Shown here: in pieces, positions 33,170-45,855 of the stretch
Layout: every line of letters begins with the position of its first letter
Position numbering within the stretch: position 1 is the stretch's first letter
NCBI GenBank assembly: GCA_963920705.1
Contig: OY987239.1
Location: 11,353,004-11,417,003 of the forward strand
Origin: Odiellus spinosus
Taxonomy: Eukaryota; Arthropoda; Arachnida; Opiliones; Phalangiidae
Reading direction: 5' to 3'
DNA: 64,000 nt
The notes under the pieces: model-generated
The model's database searches: none
What the model saw: only the letters and a program-made list of their open reading frames with translations
What the model was told of the DNA's origin: nothing
Position numbers and translations under genes: made by a program

Positions 33170-33640
33170 CGTTATCTTCATAAATCGATTTATCGTAGCT
33201 TCATCTATCGGTTGTTGAAACTTCCGAATCGGTACGAAACTGGTTCCCGAAGCAGTTTCTAGAAATCGAATCAAATCGATTTGATAATAGACGGGTTCAC
33301 ACGTCTCTAGGGAACGTTTTGAAACTGTATAAATCGATTCCAAGGCCTAGTATGAACGCAGCTTATCGTTTGTTGAAACTTCCGAATCGGTACGAAACTG
33401 GTTCCCGAAGCAGTTTCAAGAAATCGTATCAAATCGATTTGATAAAAGACGGGTTCACACGACTCTAGGGAACGTTTTGAAACTGTGTAGATCGATTCCA
33501 AGGCCTAGTATGAACGCGGCTTATCGTTTGTTGAAACTTTCCGAATCGGTACTGGTTCCCGAAGCAGTCTCGAGAAATCGAATCAAAAAGACGTTTTCCC
33601 GTTCACACGACTCTAGTGAAACGTTTTGAGCGGGACACCA
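33170..33640. repeat. Three tandem copies of a ~152-bp unit
   Basis: The unit contains 'gttgaaacttccgaatcggtacgaaactggttcccgaagcag' split across 'cgaatcaaatcgatttgat'. Copies begin near 33195, 33350 and 33520, the third more diverged. Fragments recur at 62690-62770 and 63805-63850. Open frames running through two copies repeat the same peptide and are not genes. Confidence 0.75.
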
Positions 33641-33712
33641 TTGACACGTTGGCTCTCCTTATGATATTTCTTCCGTTATATAATTTCCCGCTATGATGTA
33701 ATTAAGTATAGA

Positions 33713-34049
33713 CAGAAGCCGATGAAACCCTCCTTTGAAGTCTATTACTCCCGGGTCTTGTCTACCCCTCTCTGTATGGGTTAGTTTCAAAAAGCGCGAT
33801 TCGTACGCCTCCTAACGGTAGATATTTTCGGAGCGGGAGTTCGTCCACCGAATATCTCTAGCAGCCTTGGAGTTCGTCAAAAAACGTCGTCGTTTGTGGA
33901 GAGAGAGAATTTCCAATTTTCCGTAGACAGGGGGGTATGAAGTAGGACCCCTCTGATCTCGTAAAATTGGGAATTTTACCCATACAGAGAGGAGCGCTAT
34001 ATCGAACATTGGAGTAGTAGACTTCAAAGGAGGGTTTCATCGGCTTCTG
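33713..34049. mobile_element. MITE family A, copy 13
   Basis: A full-length 337-bp copy with exact duplication GTATAGA (33706-33712 and 34050-34056). Confidence 0.95.
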
Positions 34050-34324
34050 GTATAGATATGTATGAGGAAATGGGGAAAGACCCGGACAATATCTGGCCCA
34101 TATTGAGCGTCGAAAGGGAGTTATTTTTAGGAAAGTTGAGATCAGTTGGCGGATAACTTATAGAAGATATATAACCTCCCATCATCGAAGTCATTTCCGA
34201 AATATATGTCTTATAGGAGAGATATAATTAATATTTCAGATTCCTAGCGTTCCGTAGTCATAAGGTCAATTTTGTGACGTGGGCTAGCTTTCAAAACTCC
34301 TTTAAAGGGATACTATAACATCGT

Positions 34325-34870
34325 TAGAGCTCGGAATTCTTATAATTTTTATTAATTGGATAAAATCTACTAAATTCTGATGTATATTATCTGTTTGATT
34401 AATACATAAACTTCATTCGAGTTAACTTATTCCAAGATAAAGTAAAAAAAACCTAATCCATATCAGTTTTTATTATCCAACAAAAATGGCAACTTATCTT
34501 AGAATATTATCCGATAAATTATTCGGATAAAAAACATTCAAAATTTATTTTCCGTGAAAAATAACGAATAAAAAGATGATTTAAAATCTTAGTTTCGTCG
34601 TTTTATTTATATTCTTCGAATTAAAAGTCAATTTTGAAATTTTTTTCTTATATTTTAGACTCTGGAAACGCGAATTATCCATCGTTATACGTTTGAAAAC
34701 GAGTTAATTTGTAGGTAGATAAAGCGGCGAAGGCTTATCTTCGGGTAAACCTTTTAACAATTATACGAATATAGAAATTTCATTGTTTTAGTTACAATTT
34801 ATCCGAAAATAAAATATCTGAAAATATACGAATAATTGAAGATAATGGATCGATCCGATTTCGAGCTCTA
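34325..34870 (-). mobile_element. MITE family B, most complete copy
   Basis: A 546-bp element with both ends TAGAGCTCGGAA and TTCGAGCTCTA, in reverse orientation to copy 1. The flanking dinucleotide is TA on both sides, compatible with a TA target. It lies about 470 bp upstream of the secreted-protein gene start. Confidence 0.8.
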
Positions 34871-35337
34871 GTTTCGTCTTTACAGGGCTTTAAACTTCGT
34901 GTGTTAATTCTCTAATAGCTCTGCTTTCTCTATTTCCCTAACCTTGACTAAGATTTACAATGCTTTAACACCAGCAGCGTCAAATACTCTTGATTTTGGA
35001 GCTGATTTTTCACGCATATATATACGTATAGATTTCCCGTTGCATGCTAGCTTCCATGGACTCCCCAGAGCACCATCTGACGAAGGACTTCCACCCTCCC
35101 TCTTAGGGTCTCTCCCTTCTATGTCCATTATCGATTAAGTCTGGAGTTGTAGTGTGGGAAAGCGAGGTTCGGTCGTTCTCTGGCTAGCGTTGTCGACGAC
35201 TCATTCCCTAGTAAAAGCAAAGAGAAGGAGCTACTCTAAAAGCAAAGGCCGACAAGTTCTTTCAAAAACGGGGAAATTTACCCCCGAATCTTCTCAGTGC
35301 GACGTTTCTAGAACAATTTGAATTATCCAAATCAAAA

Positions 35338-38300
35338 ATGAAGACTTTCTGCACTGTCTCGCTATTAATAATAACCGTAGTGGCTTCTAATCCCACTGGT
35401 GAGTTTGAAAGATTAATTAATTGATTTCAAATAAAGTGATTTTGATCCTAAAATGGTGTTTTTAGTCATAAAATGGATATGAATGAATATTTTGTGGGTT
35501 TAAAGGATATTTAAATACCATTTAAAGTCGACTTAATTTCTAGCTTAGCAGACGACGTTGATCATAAGAAATTGTACAGTCAAAGCTAGGCCTCATCAGA
35601 CGAGGCGTAATTAGCAGGTTTAATCAGATTTAAACCTAGGTTTAATCAGATCTAAACCTGGGTTTAATCAGGTTTAAACCTGGGTTTAATCAAATTTAAA
35701 CCTAGGTTTAATCAAATTTAAACCAAGGTTTAATCAGATTTAAAGCTATAGATCTAGTCAGATTTAAACCTATAGATTTAATCAGATTTAAACCTAGGTT
35801 TAATCAGATTTAAACCTAGGTTTAATCAGATTTAAACCTATAGATTTAATCAGATTTAAACCTAGGTTTAATCAGATTTAAACCTAGGTTTAATCAGATT
35901 TAAACCCAGGTTTAATCAGATTTAAACCTAGGTTTAATCAAATTTAAACCTATAGATTTAATCAGATTAAAACCTAGGTTTAATCAAATTTAAACCTGTT
36001 GATTTAATCAGATATAAACCAATTTTTAATCAGATTTAAACCTAGGTTTAAATCAGATTTAACCCATGTTTTTTTTAACTGAGATGGCTACATGTAAATT
36101 TGATTAAACCTGCTAATTACCCCTCGTCTGAAAAGGGTATAAGGGAAGTCCATTTTAAATGAGCAAATTTCAGTAATTTATTCAGAAACAGCCTACACTG
36201 CAACAATTTCTTAAAATATCGTGGAAGAGTCCAAATCACTCGAGCATGACGGGGGTGATGACTTTTATGTTTATTTTTAAGTGATAGGCTTAGACATAAA
36301 ACTCGGCCTTTGCTGGTATAATCATTTTTCTAGACCCTAACACTTGAAAGGGTTAAAAAAAAGCTCGAAATATATAGCTGCTAATGTCCGGCCAACTGAA
36401 ATGTTTCCTAAAATGATGGTAGCATTTACGTTAAGCCTAATTAAAAGGCGAGCGTGTGAAATGGAGCGACGGAATAAATGTGATTCAAAATCACGTAACT
36501 AACTGCTTTCTATTTAGTGAAGTTACTTCGTTTATCCTTCCAAACTAGCCTTTAACATTCCGGTCACGTATGGGAGAGAAATGTCGTGTGGGCGTGGGAG
36601 ATAAAAACGTATATGTACACTCTACCAAGAGAATTTGAATATTTTTTTCATAAGTATAAGTTATAAAATCGACATATTCAAAAATTTATACCTTTGTATT
36701 GACGCGTTAGAAAGAAAATTCAATTAATTTCATACGAAATTAATCTGGATTAATTATTTTTACGAAAAATACGATGGAAAGGGTCAAACTTATATCTATT
36801 ACCAGAGGTGTATAATAACCTCCTTCGGGGGGAAGTATGAAAGCCCCTATACTACCATGATGCTAAAAATCACGAACAACAAGAGCCCGCTGCTGACTAT
36901 CTAGGCCACTAGCTCGCGCTGGACTTCTCAATGTCGCTACTCTAGTAAATGGTCTTTGTATAAACAAGACCGCTCGATTTGTGTTTAGAACTTCCTGTCT
37001 CGGGAGTCAGGCTGTCTGTTAAAATGGAGTCGAAGGTTGACTTCGGCTCGCGAGTTCCGGAAGTGCGCGTAGGGAAATTTTAGTGAGGTTCAAAATGGTG
37101 TAACTATTTTTTTGGAGTAAAGCGGTGTGTCGATCCGCCGCGATTTACGCCGGGCACTCGTTGTTCGTCGATTTTGCCTACCTTTCATACTTCCCCCCGA
37201 ATTGGGTTATTATATACCTCTGGTATTACGTTACTTATATTCGAATGAAAGCGTCATAATTATCCTTACTTTTTATTTAAAACATAAGGTGGTGTTCTAA
37301 TTAGGGCAGGAAAATGACCGCACCCAAATTAACATGAAGTACTAGCTAGTACTTGACCTTGGGAGCTGTTATTCAATTTAGTCCTATAATGTAGTGATAT
37401 TTGAGTGACTAAAGAAAAATATTCTTAACCTTCGTGGCTTTTTCGAATACAAAATAAACAAGTAACCTAACTTAATTCATTTTAAAGCTCATTTTCAAAA
37501 TTTGAAAATGAGGCTGTAACGCATTTGCATGAGCTCCAAATAAAAATTGAGTGACATTTTCGGAAAGATGCTTAAAAAACGATTTAAAATATATATATAT
37601 ATATGTCATAGAACAAAATTACAGCGACTGTAAAAATACATATTTTTATTTCAAGTTTATTTAAACTTAACGTTAATCCTGGTAGTAGGCTTCTCTATGA
37701 ACTCCAATGTATGTAAAGTAAAACACTTCTACAGGCGTACTATAGGAAAAGCCTTAGTCGTTTTACCCCTACTCGTTAACTTCACTGCGAAATTTGGTGT
37801 GCGGTGGTTGAAACACATTTACAGGCGCTAATGTTATTAGTATTGTCAGAAGCCGATGAAACCCTCCTTTGAAGTCTATTACTCCCGGGTCATGTCTACC
37901 CCTCTCTATATGGGTTAGTTTCAAAAAGCGCGATTCGTACGCCTCCTAACGGTAGATATTTTCGGAGCGGGAGTTCGTCCAGCCAATATCTCTAGCAGCC
38001 TCGGAGTTCGTCAAAAAAACGTCGTCGTTTGTGAAGAGAGAGAATTTCCAATTTTCCGTCGACAGGGGGGTACGAAGTAGGACCCCTCCGATCTCGTAAA
38101 ATTGTGAATTTTACCCATACAGAGAGGAGCGCTATATCGAACATTGGAGTAGTAGACTTCAAAAGAGGGTTTCATCGGCTTCTGATATTAAGGCGGTAGG
38201 AAAGGGTTATTTAGTATCTTGAAAAAACACGAGATGGCGCTGGTTTTCAGGGCCATTTTTCTCAGGCGTATTAATTATTAAAATTTCATCATGAACTAAA

Positions 38301-41300
38301 GAAGATTTCAATTTAAATTTAAGTGAATATAAGTATTTAATTTTAATTACTAGGGATGATTTTTTTGTCTAAAATTCTTTGTTTTAGCGCGTTAGTTATA
38401 TAGGAACAAAGGGAGTGAATTTTTAGCCATTCCTTTTAATCTGGGACACGAACAAAAACGATTTTTTGGGGGTCTCCAGACTTTTCCCGTCTTTTCTTCG
38501 GTTTATATCAAAGGCAAAGAGAACGTCAAACGTTTGAAGTGAGAATAAAATGCAAATTTTTTGGAATATATGGGAAGTGGAATCCAAACTGGCATAGGGG
38601 CAGCAGTAAAAATTAAATATTAAGCCTTATTTATGCGTAGTGACGTCAACACGTGTTTTATTACTCCAATCGTTATGTTTTCTTCGTCTTTGCCGAAAAA
38701 AAAAGCAGTTTTGTTTAGAGTTTTAATGTCATTTAGTTCTTTAAACCTTTAATACTTTAATTCATAACACAATGTAATAAATCAAGTTAATTCAAGGTAT
38801 ATTATGGCAAATATATTTAATAACATATTCCCTTTTTTTGGCAATGAGCCAAAACTCAGCCTACTTAAAGTAAATTGACTTTCTTTATAGTTTATATAGA
38901 TAAAATAAGGCCATACTTTCTTTGGAGTCCAAATTTGGCATAGGGGCAACAGTAAAAATTAAATATTAAGCCTTATTTATGCGTAGTGACGTCAACACGT
39001 GTTTTATTACTCCAATCGTTATGTTTTCTTCGTCTTTGCCGAAAAAAATCATTGTTTTGTTTAGAGTTTTAATGTCATTTAGCGCTTTAAACATTTAATA
39101 CTTATTATTTGATTCTTAACATCAAGTTAATTCAAGGTGTATTATGACAAATATATGTAATAATATATTCCCTTTTTTTGGCAATGAACCAAAACTCAGC
39201 CTACTTAAAGTAAATTGACTTTCTTTGTAAGTTTATATACATAAAATAAGGCCATACTTTCTTTGGAATCCAAATTTGACATTGGGGCAACAGTAAAAAT
39301 TAAATATTAAGCCTTATTTATGCGTAGTGACGTCATTACGTGTTTTATTACTCCATGCGTTTTGTTTTCTTCGTCTTTGCCGAAAAAAAATTAAAAAAAA
39401 AGCATTTGTTTAGAGTTTTAATGTCATTTAGTTCTTTAAACCTTTAATACTTTAATTCATAACACAATGTAATAAATCAAGTTAATTCAAGGTATATTAT
39501 GACAAATATATTTAATACCATATTCCCTTTTTTTGGCAATGAGCCAAAATTCAGCCTACTTAAAGTAAATTGACTTTCTTTGTAAGTTTATATAGATAAA
39601 ATAAGGCCATACTTTCTTTGAACTAAAATCAAACTGGGGTACAACATAAAGGGCTTTCTTTCGTTATAATCCTAAAGAGTATGACCATTTTTCGAGGCAC
39701 GAGCGCTAATCTCTAAGAGAAACAGAACCATTCGTCGTCCTAGCTATTAAGGTCTTTCTGACGGCCCTTTGAACCTTTTTAGAAGAAAAAAATATAGAGG
39801 CAGAGAGGGAATTTTCGCGTACAATCAGAGCTCTTAAATTAATGCCGAACAAACAACGTTATCTGTCGATTTCGAGAAGGCAAAAAAAAAAGCCTTCCTC
39901 TCTTTAGTAACATGTGCCCTGCTGCTGGAGATGACGTCAAACTGCGCGCGTATGCATTCTATCAAAAAACATACTAAGGATGATATGGTTCCAATATGAA
40001 CTCTATGGATCGGATGCCAATTTAAATTATTTATCCACTGATTAAAATATTTAAAAAAAGCTTAGTTATTGTCCAGTTACAAGCTCTGTTTTATACCAGA
40101 AGCCGATGAAACCCTCCTTTGAAGTCTATTACTCCCGGGTCTCGTCTACCCCTCTCTGTACGGGTTAGTTTCAAAAAAGCGCGATTCGTACGCCTCCTAA
40201 CGGTAGATATTTTCGGAGCGGGAGTTCGTCCACCGAATATCTCTAGCAGCCTTGGAGTTCGTCAAAAAAACGTCGTCGTTTGTGGAGAGAGAGAATTTCC
40301 AATTTTCCGTAGACAGGGGGGTATGAAGTAGGACCCCTCCGATCTCGTAAAATTGGGAATTTTACCCATACAGAGAGGAGCGCTATGTGGAACATTAGAG
40401 TTGTACACTTCAAAGGAGGGTTTCATTGGCTTCTGGTAGCTATCATATTCGAGGCATAGATATTACAACGAAATACAATGTGTCTGTACTTAGCGATAAT
40501 CATGTGACTAGGATTATACTTGGAGTATCTCTCTTGATAAAAAAAAACCTAATATAAACGAAATAGCGAATCCTTAGAAGCGAAAGTCATTCATTTTAAT
40601 TACAGACGGTAGAATTCCGTGGAATTTCTAGCCCTATAAGTGCTAGGTCATTAAGTCCGTTTTGAAAGGCAAAGGAAAAGGTTTACTGTTGTTAAAGGAC
40701 GAGTGTTACGAATAATTACTGTTACCAGAAGCCGATGAAACCCTCCTTTGAAGTCTACTACTCTAATGTTCCATATAGCGTTCCTCTCTGTATGGGTAAA
40801 ATTCACAATTTTAGGAGATCGGAGGGGTCCTACTTCATCCCCCCTGTCTACGGAAAATTGGAAATTCTCTCTCTCCACAAACGACGACGTTTTTTTTGAC
40901 GAACTCTGAGGCTGCTAGAGATATTCGCTGGACGAACTCCCGCTCCGAAAATATCTACCGTTAGGAGGCGTACGAATCGCGCTTTTTGAAACTAACCCAT
41001 ACAGAGAGGGGTAGACAAGACCAGGGAGTAATAGACTTCATAGGAGGGTTTCATCTACTTCTGCTGTTACCTAAAGTCCATAAAAATGTAACAACTTAAA
41101 ATTTCCTAATTTAACTAATTTATCAGGTGCTGGTAGATCAGATGAGAAGAATGAAAAGAAAGCAGTCGAGGAATTCCAAACGGGTGCGTCGGAACACAGC
41201 GGATATCCGCAATTGTTCACACGTAAAACGACGAGATTGTTATCAGAAGCTCTTCACATGCTCAATCGTGTCAAAGATGTCAAGGAAAGGAGATGGTTAG

Positions 41301-43325
41301 AGTCATTTGTACATCGCTTACAGTCGTTATCCTCTGAACTGGATAGTAAAGCGACGGCTAAAGTTTCCGGTAATGGTACCACCAAAGACTTGGTCGCTTT
41401 CAGTAAAAGTCTAGCTGAAAATACCGACCAACTTAAAGAATTTGCGGTAAGTTATATGTCTAGGAGAACACTGGGGTCAGCGAATAAAGTATCATCAGAA
41501 GCCGATGACACCCTCCTTTGAAGTCTACTACTCTAATGTTCGATATAGCGCTCCTCTCTGTATGGGTAAAATTCACAATTTTACGAGATCGGAGGGGTCC
41601 TACTTCATACGCCCCTGTCTACGGAAAATTGGAAATTCTCTCTCTCCACAAACGACGACGTTTTTTTGACGAACTCCGAGGGTGCTAGAGATATTCGGTG
41701 GACGAACTCCCGCTTCGAAAACATCTACCGTTAGGAGGCGTACGAATCGCGCTTTTTGAAACTAACCCATACAGAGAGGGGTAGACAAGACCCGGGAGTA
41801 ATAGACTTCAAAGGAGGGTTTCATCGGCTTCTGGTATCATTGAAGCAAAAAGAGTGAACTTTGACCTATAAAATCTTATTTTTGTTTATGTCTTAGGTAA
41901 AAGGCGCTATGGAAAATGATAATACCCAAGATATAAACAAAGAAGTGAGTGTCGGGGTTGCTCCCAAAGCTTCAGAGGTTTACAGAGATGAACTAGAGAG
42001 TCAGTTAAGGAGCCAACCAGCGTCGGAACCCAGACATCATCTCAAAGAAGCTCTCAAGACTAATAAAACACCAAAAGGAGATGACGACGAGGACAGAGAA
42101 AAATCCATGGCACTTCACCGTGAAAATAAAATGAAAACTGAGAAAATGAAGGTAATGGGATTAGATTTCAAAGTGCACATTTGGACATCATTAATTAAAA
42201 ATAGGGTAACCCGAATCGATTTGGGTCTGGTAAAACTGATTTGGGAAACACTTGTGATGACGAAATTATTCTAAAATTATCATATTTTGATTTTATTGCG
42301 TTTAGGAAGCCGAAAAAAGGAAAATATTAAAGGAAATTTACGCCTTGGTACGTTTCCTATATTTCCTAATTTTTCCTATAATTTTTCTTCTTGCCTATGT
42401 TCTCCTATATTTTAATAATAATTCCTATATTCGCCTATATTTCGAGACGAGGAATTTGTTTTACACCTTACTTTAGAGTAGTCTGTAAAATTTCATAGAA
42501 TTTAGTCAGTTCTCGTTATTTCCACGTATGAACCAACGAGGAAATTATTTCTTATGACATTTTGTAGACTCTACTAAATTCTTAAAATTTATTTTTCACT
42601 AAAAGTGTATAAAAAAAGCTTCAAAATAATTATTATTTTGATTAGAATAAGTTTTAAAAGTTTCTTAACTTCACTTTGACAGTCTCAAAAATTGAAAGAA
42701 TTGGGAGGCGAAACTAAATCAGTCTTGGACGTCATTAAACGATCGAGAGGCGGAGTTCAGAGTAAATATTTACATTATATCAATTAGAAGATCTCAATTA
42801 GGAGAGAGAACCAACAAAACGCCTTTTAACACGAGTAATAAGGTCGTTTTCGCGCCGTCTTTTTCGTGAAAGTACTTAATCCATATCAAATCCATTATTT
42901 CTCTCTACCTGGATTGAGTTAGGTTTAAGTTTCAACCCTCCATTTTAATCTCTAATAACTTATTAACAGTCGGTACAGGTCATCATTTTTGGGAGGGTGC
43001 CCATCATCAGTTACAGACCACGACAAGACACGCGAAAAGCATTTCCGGTGAAGACTCCGTTACGTCAGCGCCATCAAATAGCCAATTAAGAGAAGCCGAT
43101 AATGTCCCTGCAACTAAAACCACCGTATCAATCGTGGTTCCTAAAGAAGAAACACCATCTGATGAAGACGAAGATTCGGAGGAAACGTCTGATGACAATA
43201 ACGATGACTTGGAAAAAGAACTTCAAGAAGAGAAATTAATTTTAGATTCCCCTCAAGATATGGATGACCAAAATGACCAAAATGACCAAAATGAAAGAAA
43301 AAGGCGAAATTATCGAGAAGGGTGA
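35338..43325 (+). CDS. Secreted acidic protein of unknown function (6 coding exons)
   Basis: Coding exons are 35338-35398, 41127-41446, 41897-42151, 42306-42347, 42683-42761 and 42970-43325. All junctions are GT/AG and frame is kept, giving 370 residues. MKTFCTVSLLLIITVVASNP is a clear signal peptide. Residues about 50-95 (KTTRLLSEALHMLNRVKD, then FVHRLQSLSSEL) look helical, possibly coiled coil. A charged middle part (GDDDEDREK, HRENKMKTEKMK) is followed by a Ser/Thr segment and an acidic tail with DEDEDSEETSDDNNDD, three in-frame DQN units and a basic end (ERKRRNYREG). No known domain was recognised. Intron 1 is 5.7 kb and packed with repeats, and intron 2 carries a family A element 49 bp after the donor. 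A polyadenylation hexamer lies at 43509-43514. Confidence 0.75.
35597..36131. mobile_element. TIR element with a 22-bp minisatellite interior
   Basis: Inverted ends CAGACGAGGCGTAATTAGCA (35597) and TGCTAATTACCCCTCGTCTG (to 36131) bracket about 20 degenerate copies of a 22-bp unit 'tttaatcagatttaaaccta'. It lies in intron 1 of the secreted-protein gene. No target duplication was evident. Confidence 0.75.
36803..37222. mobile_element. MITE family D, copy 2
   Basis: A 420-bp copy matching 426-844 closely. The flanks CTATTAC and GTATTAC match at 6 of 7. It lies in intron 1 of the secreted-protein gene. Confidence 0.88.
37532..37650. repeat. Family K fragment
   Basis: 'gagctccaaataaaaattgagtgac' through 'acagcgactgtaaaaatac' matches one end of the longer family K elements at 54325-54893 and 59480-60056. 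Confidence 0.65.
37847..38184. mobile_element. MITE family A, copy 14
   Basis: A full-length 338-bp copy in intron 1 of the secreted-protein gene. The flanks GTATTGT and ATATTAA match poorly, so any duplication has decayed or was lost. Confidence 0.9.
38570..39625 (+). repeat. Three tandem copies of a ~343-bp unit
   Basis: Each unit contains 'ttatttatgcgtagtgacgtca', 'ttttcttcgtctttgccg' and 'aaataaggccatactttctttgg'. Starts are near 38580, 38925 and 39267. Identity is high apart from small indels, so it is a short satellite-like block. It lies in intron 1 of the secreted-protein gene. Confidence 0.85.
40097..40435. mobile_element. MITE family A, copy 15
   Basis: A full-length 339-bp copy in intron 1 of the secreted-protein gene. 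The flanks TTTATAC and GTAGCTA do not match. Confidence 0.9.
40726..41063. mobile_element. MITE family A, copy 16
   Basis: A full-length 338-bp copy with exact duplication CTGTTAC (40719-40725 and 41064-41070). It sits 63 bp before exon 2 of the secreted-protein gene. Confidence 0.95.
41496..41833. mobile_element. MITE family A, copy 17 (secreted gene intron 2)
   Basis: A full-length 338-bp copy with exact duplication GTATCAT (41489-41495 and 41834-41840). It fills most of the 450-bp second intron. Confidence 0.95.
42348..42450. repeat. Family F relic in intron 4 of the secreted gene
   Basis: 'tttcctatatttcctaatttttcctataat' style sequence matches the interior of family F (3757-4200) but lacks CAGGG ends. 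It begins right after the donor site of the 42-bp exon. Confidence 0.55.
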
Positions 43326-43508
43326 TTTTTAAATTGGAAAAAATGAAAAGGAACCGGTCAAAATTAATTTTTTTTGGGTTAAAAACGGGCAAGATTGTGT
43401 AGGGGACACTTACGAGATAATCTTTCGTTTGACCAAGAACTGTTAACACTCTTAGTTTAATTTAATTTAAATATATTCGCCTAAAGATTAATTTTTTCTT
43501 ATATCTTC

Positions 43509-43514
43509 AATAAA
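43509..43514 (+). terminator. Polyadenylation hexamer of the secreted-protein gene
   Basis: AATAAA about 185 nt after the stop codon, the first canonical hexamer seen downstream. Confidence 0.5.
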
Positions 43515-43731
43515 TTATCGAACCCTGATTGATATTAACTGTGTCAAATCACAAATAGAAAAGGTGTGCATTGCCAAAACCTATGGAATGTAAAATATTA
43601 AATATTGGTCAGTGAAATTATTTGCTAAGTGACCCCTTACACATAAACTCGTATTAAAATAAAAAATACTTCAAGTTAATTTAATTAACATTGCGACAAA
43701 ACATTTAGAGTGGAAATCGGGCCTAATTACG

Positions 43732-44493
43732 GGTTTGCGTCCAATTATGAAGTTTCCCACTAGCGCAGTTCCCATTTTGCGCGGTTTCCCATTTGCGTAT
43801 TTCCCATTTTGCGCTGTTTCCCATTTGCGCAGTTGCCATTTTGCGCAGTTACCATTTTGCGCATTTCCATTTTGCGCATTTCCATTTGCGCGGTTTCCCA
43901 TTTGCGCAGTTGCTATTTGCGCAGTTTCCCATTTGCGCATTTCCATTTGCGCAGTTGCCATTTGCGCAGTTACCATTTTGCGCATTTCCATTTGCGCGGT
44001 TTCCCATTTGCGCAGTTGCTATTTGCGCAGTTTTCCTTTTGCGCAGTTGCCATTTGCGCAGTTCCCATTTGCGCATTTTCATTTGCGCGGTTTCCCATTT
44101 GCGCAGAGTCCAATTGGAACTAAACCAAACCCATAGACGGAAGCACACGCGATCTAGCTCGAGTGATAAACTAACCTAACATAACCTTACTTATAATGAA
44201 CACTGCGCGGAATAAAAAAAGCGCAAATGAAAACTGCGCAAAAGGTAACTGCGCAAAATGTAACTACGCAAAAGATAACTGCGCAAAAGGTAACTGAGCA
44301 AAAGGTAACTACGCAAAAGGTAACTGCGCAAAAGGTAACTGCGCAAAAGGTAACTGCGCAAAAGGTAACTGCGCAAAAGTTAACTGCGCAAAAGATAACT
44401 GCGCAAAAGGTAACTGCGCAAAATGTAACTACGCAAAAGATAACTGCGCAAAAGATAACTGCGCAAAAGGGAACTGCGCAATTGAAACCTTTA
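43732..44493. mobile_element. Foldback element with GCGCA minisatellite arms
   Basis: The left arm (about 43738-44107) consists of units such as 'cccatttgcgcagttg'. The right arm (44222-44490) consists of 15-bp units 'gcgcaaaaggtaact', the inverted counterpart. The spacer of about 115 bp includes 'aactaacctaacataacct', which is telomere-like. A 10-bp direct repeat CCTAATTACG lies at both edges (43722-43731 and 44494-44503). Open frames through the arms are tandem-repeat artefacts. Confidence 0.75.
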
Positions 44494-44503
44494 CCTAATT
44501 ACG

Positions 44504-45400
44504 TAGAAAAAAACGTATTTCAAAATATCCATTTATCCATATTCATTAAAAAAAAAACTAATTTAGATAATTTAGAATAAAATTAAGCATACCAACGATC
44601 TAGTCATCAAACAGTAGAAGCACTATTTACTACCCATCTTCTTTCCCCGGGCAAAAATTCAGATAGTTATTTTTTTTTTTTTTTTCACAAAACAAAATCT
44701 CACATTCATTTCGAGTGATTTCCGTGCAATCTTTAGCTCTACGGATGAAGCTAGGTGTGTCTTTTAAAAACATATATTAAATTAAAACGGGCTAATTAAT
44801 TAATTTAATTTAAATTAATTTAAAGTCACGGATGTGAATGGTTAATACAAAAAAAAAAAAGTTTCGTCATATCTTTAATGTTATTTAACTTGATATCAGG
44901 ACACTCCGTGCCTCTATGATGATGATAGCACTCTTTAATTATTCAAATATGTACAGTTTCTATGATACGTGTTAATTGGATTAGTTTATCAAGTGAATGG
45001 TGATAAAACGCGTGTAATTTATTCATTTTAATTGGATAGTTAATTTTTCGTCTCAATTTTAGGTGTGCATTAAGTAAATTGGTATCCAAATAATTAAAAA
45101 TATTTAATTTGGTATTTTTAAGGCGTTAATTAAAAAAAAAACGCTCTGCAATAAAAAATGCTTGAAAATAAATTTACCAAATAATAATTATACCGTTAGA
45201 GGTATCGAGATATCAGTCAGTTCACAATAAGCAGACATATTTACCATCAGTAAATGATTATATCATAGTAAGTTCGTCAATAAAATGAGTGTAAATGACT
45301 GGCAATTGTATATAAAAATGAATATAATGGTTATAAATATTGTCTTCAAAATTAAATTGAATCTGGGCTAATTAGTAGTTGATCACGTGACATAATTAGC
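44504..45400. other. AT-rich intergenic stretch, no gene seen
   Basis: Contains homopolymer runs (T-run near 44671, A-runs) and AT-rich palindromic sequence near 44780-44825 ('ttaattaatttaatttaaatt'). No coding region was recognised. Confidence 0.4.
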
Positions 45401-45855
45401 TCTTAAAATAATCTAGGGAATGTCTTCTTTCTAATGGTGCAATCGGTTTATGTCTAGGAGGTCGGGGAGAAAAGTTATGACCATTTGAATTTTAATCTAG
45501 GGGTCATTTTTGGACTTTTGCTCGATTTATATCGAGTGGCGAAACAACTTTAACGAGTGGCGAAACAGAATATTATGATCTTAGCATAATATACGGAATG
45601 TCTTCTTTCTAATGGTGCAATCGGTTTATGTCTAGGAGGTCGTGGAGAAAAGTTACGGCCATTTTAAGATAGGGGTCATTTTTGGACTTTTGCTCGATTT
45701 CTATCGTGTGACGAAACAACTTTTTCGAGTGGCAAAACAGAATATTATGATCTTAAAATAATCTAGGGAATGTCTTCTTTCTAATGGTGCAATCGGTTTT
45801 TGTCTAGGAGGTCGTGGAGAAAAGTTACGGCCATTTGAAATTTAATCTAGGGCTC
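45401..45855 (+). repeat. Tandem repeat of ~175 bp, 2.5 copies
   Basis: Units share 'ggaatgtcttctttctaatggtgcaatcgg' split over 'tttatgtctaggaggtcg'. The shared motif occurs at about 45421, 45599 and 45770. The third copy is incomplete. Confidence 0.8.

Noticed and set aside
43671-44580. Open frames rich in FAQLPFCA, RSYLL or QKVTA repeats
   Set aside because: Products of the inverted GCGCA minisatellite arms on both strands, with no start context or splice evidence.
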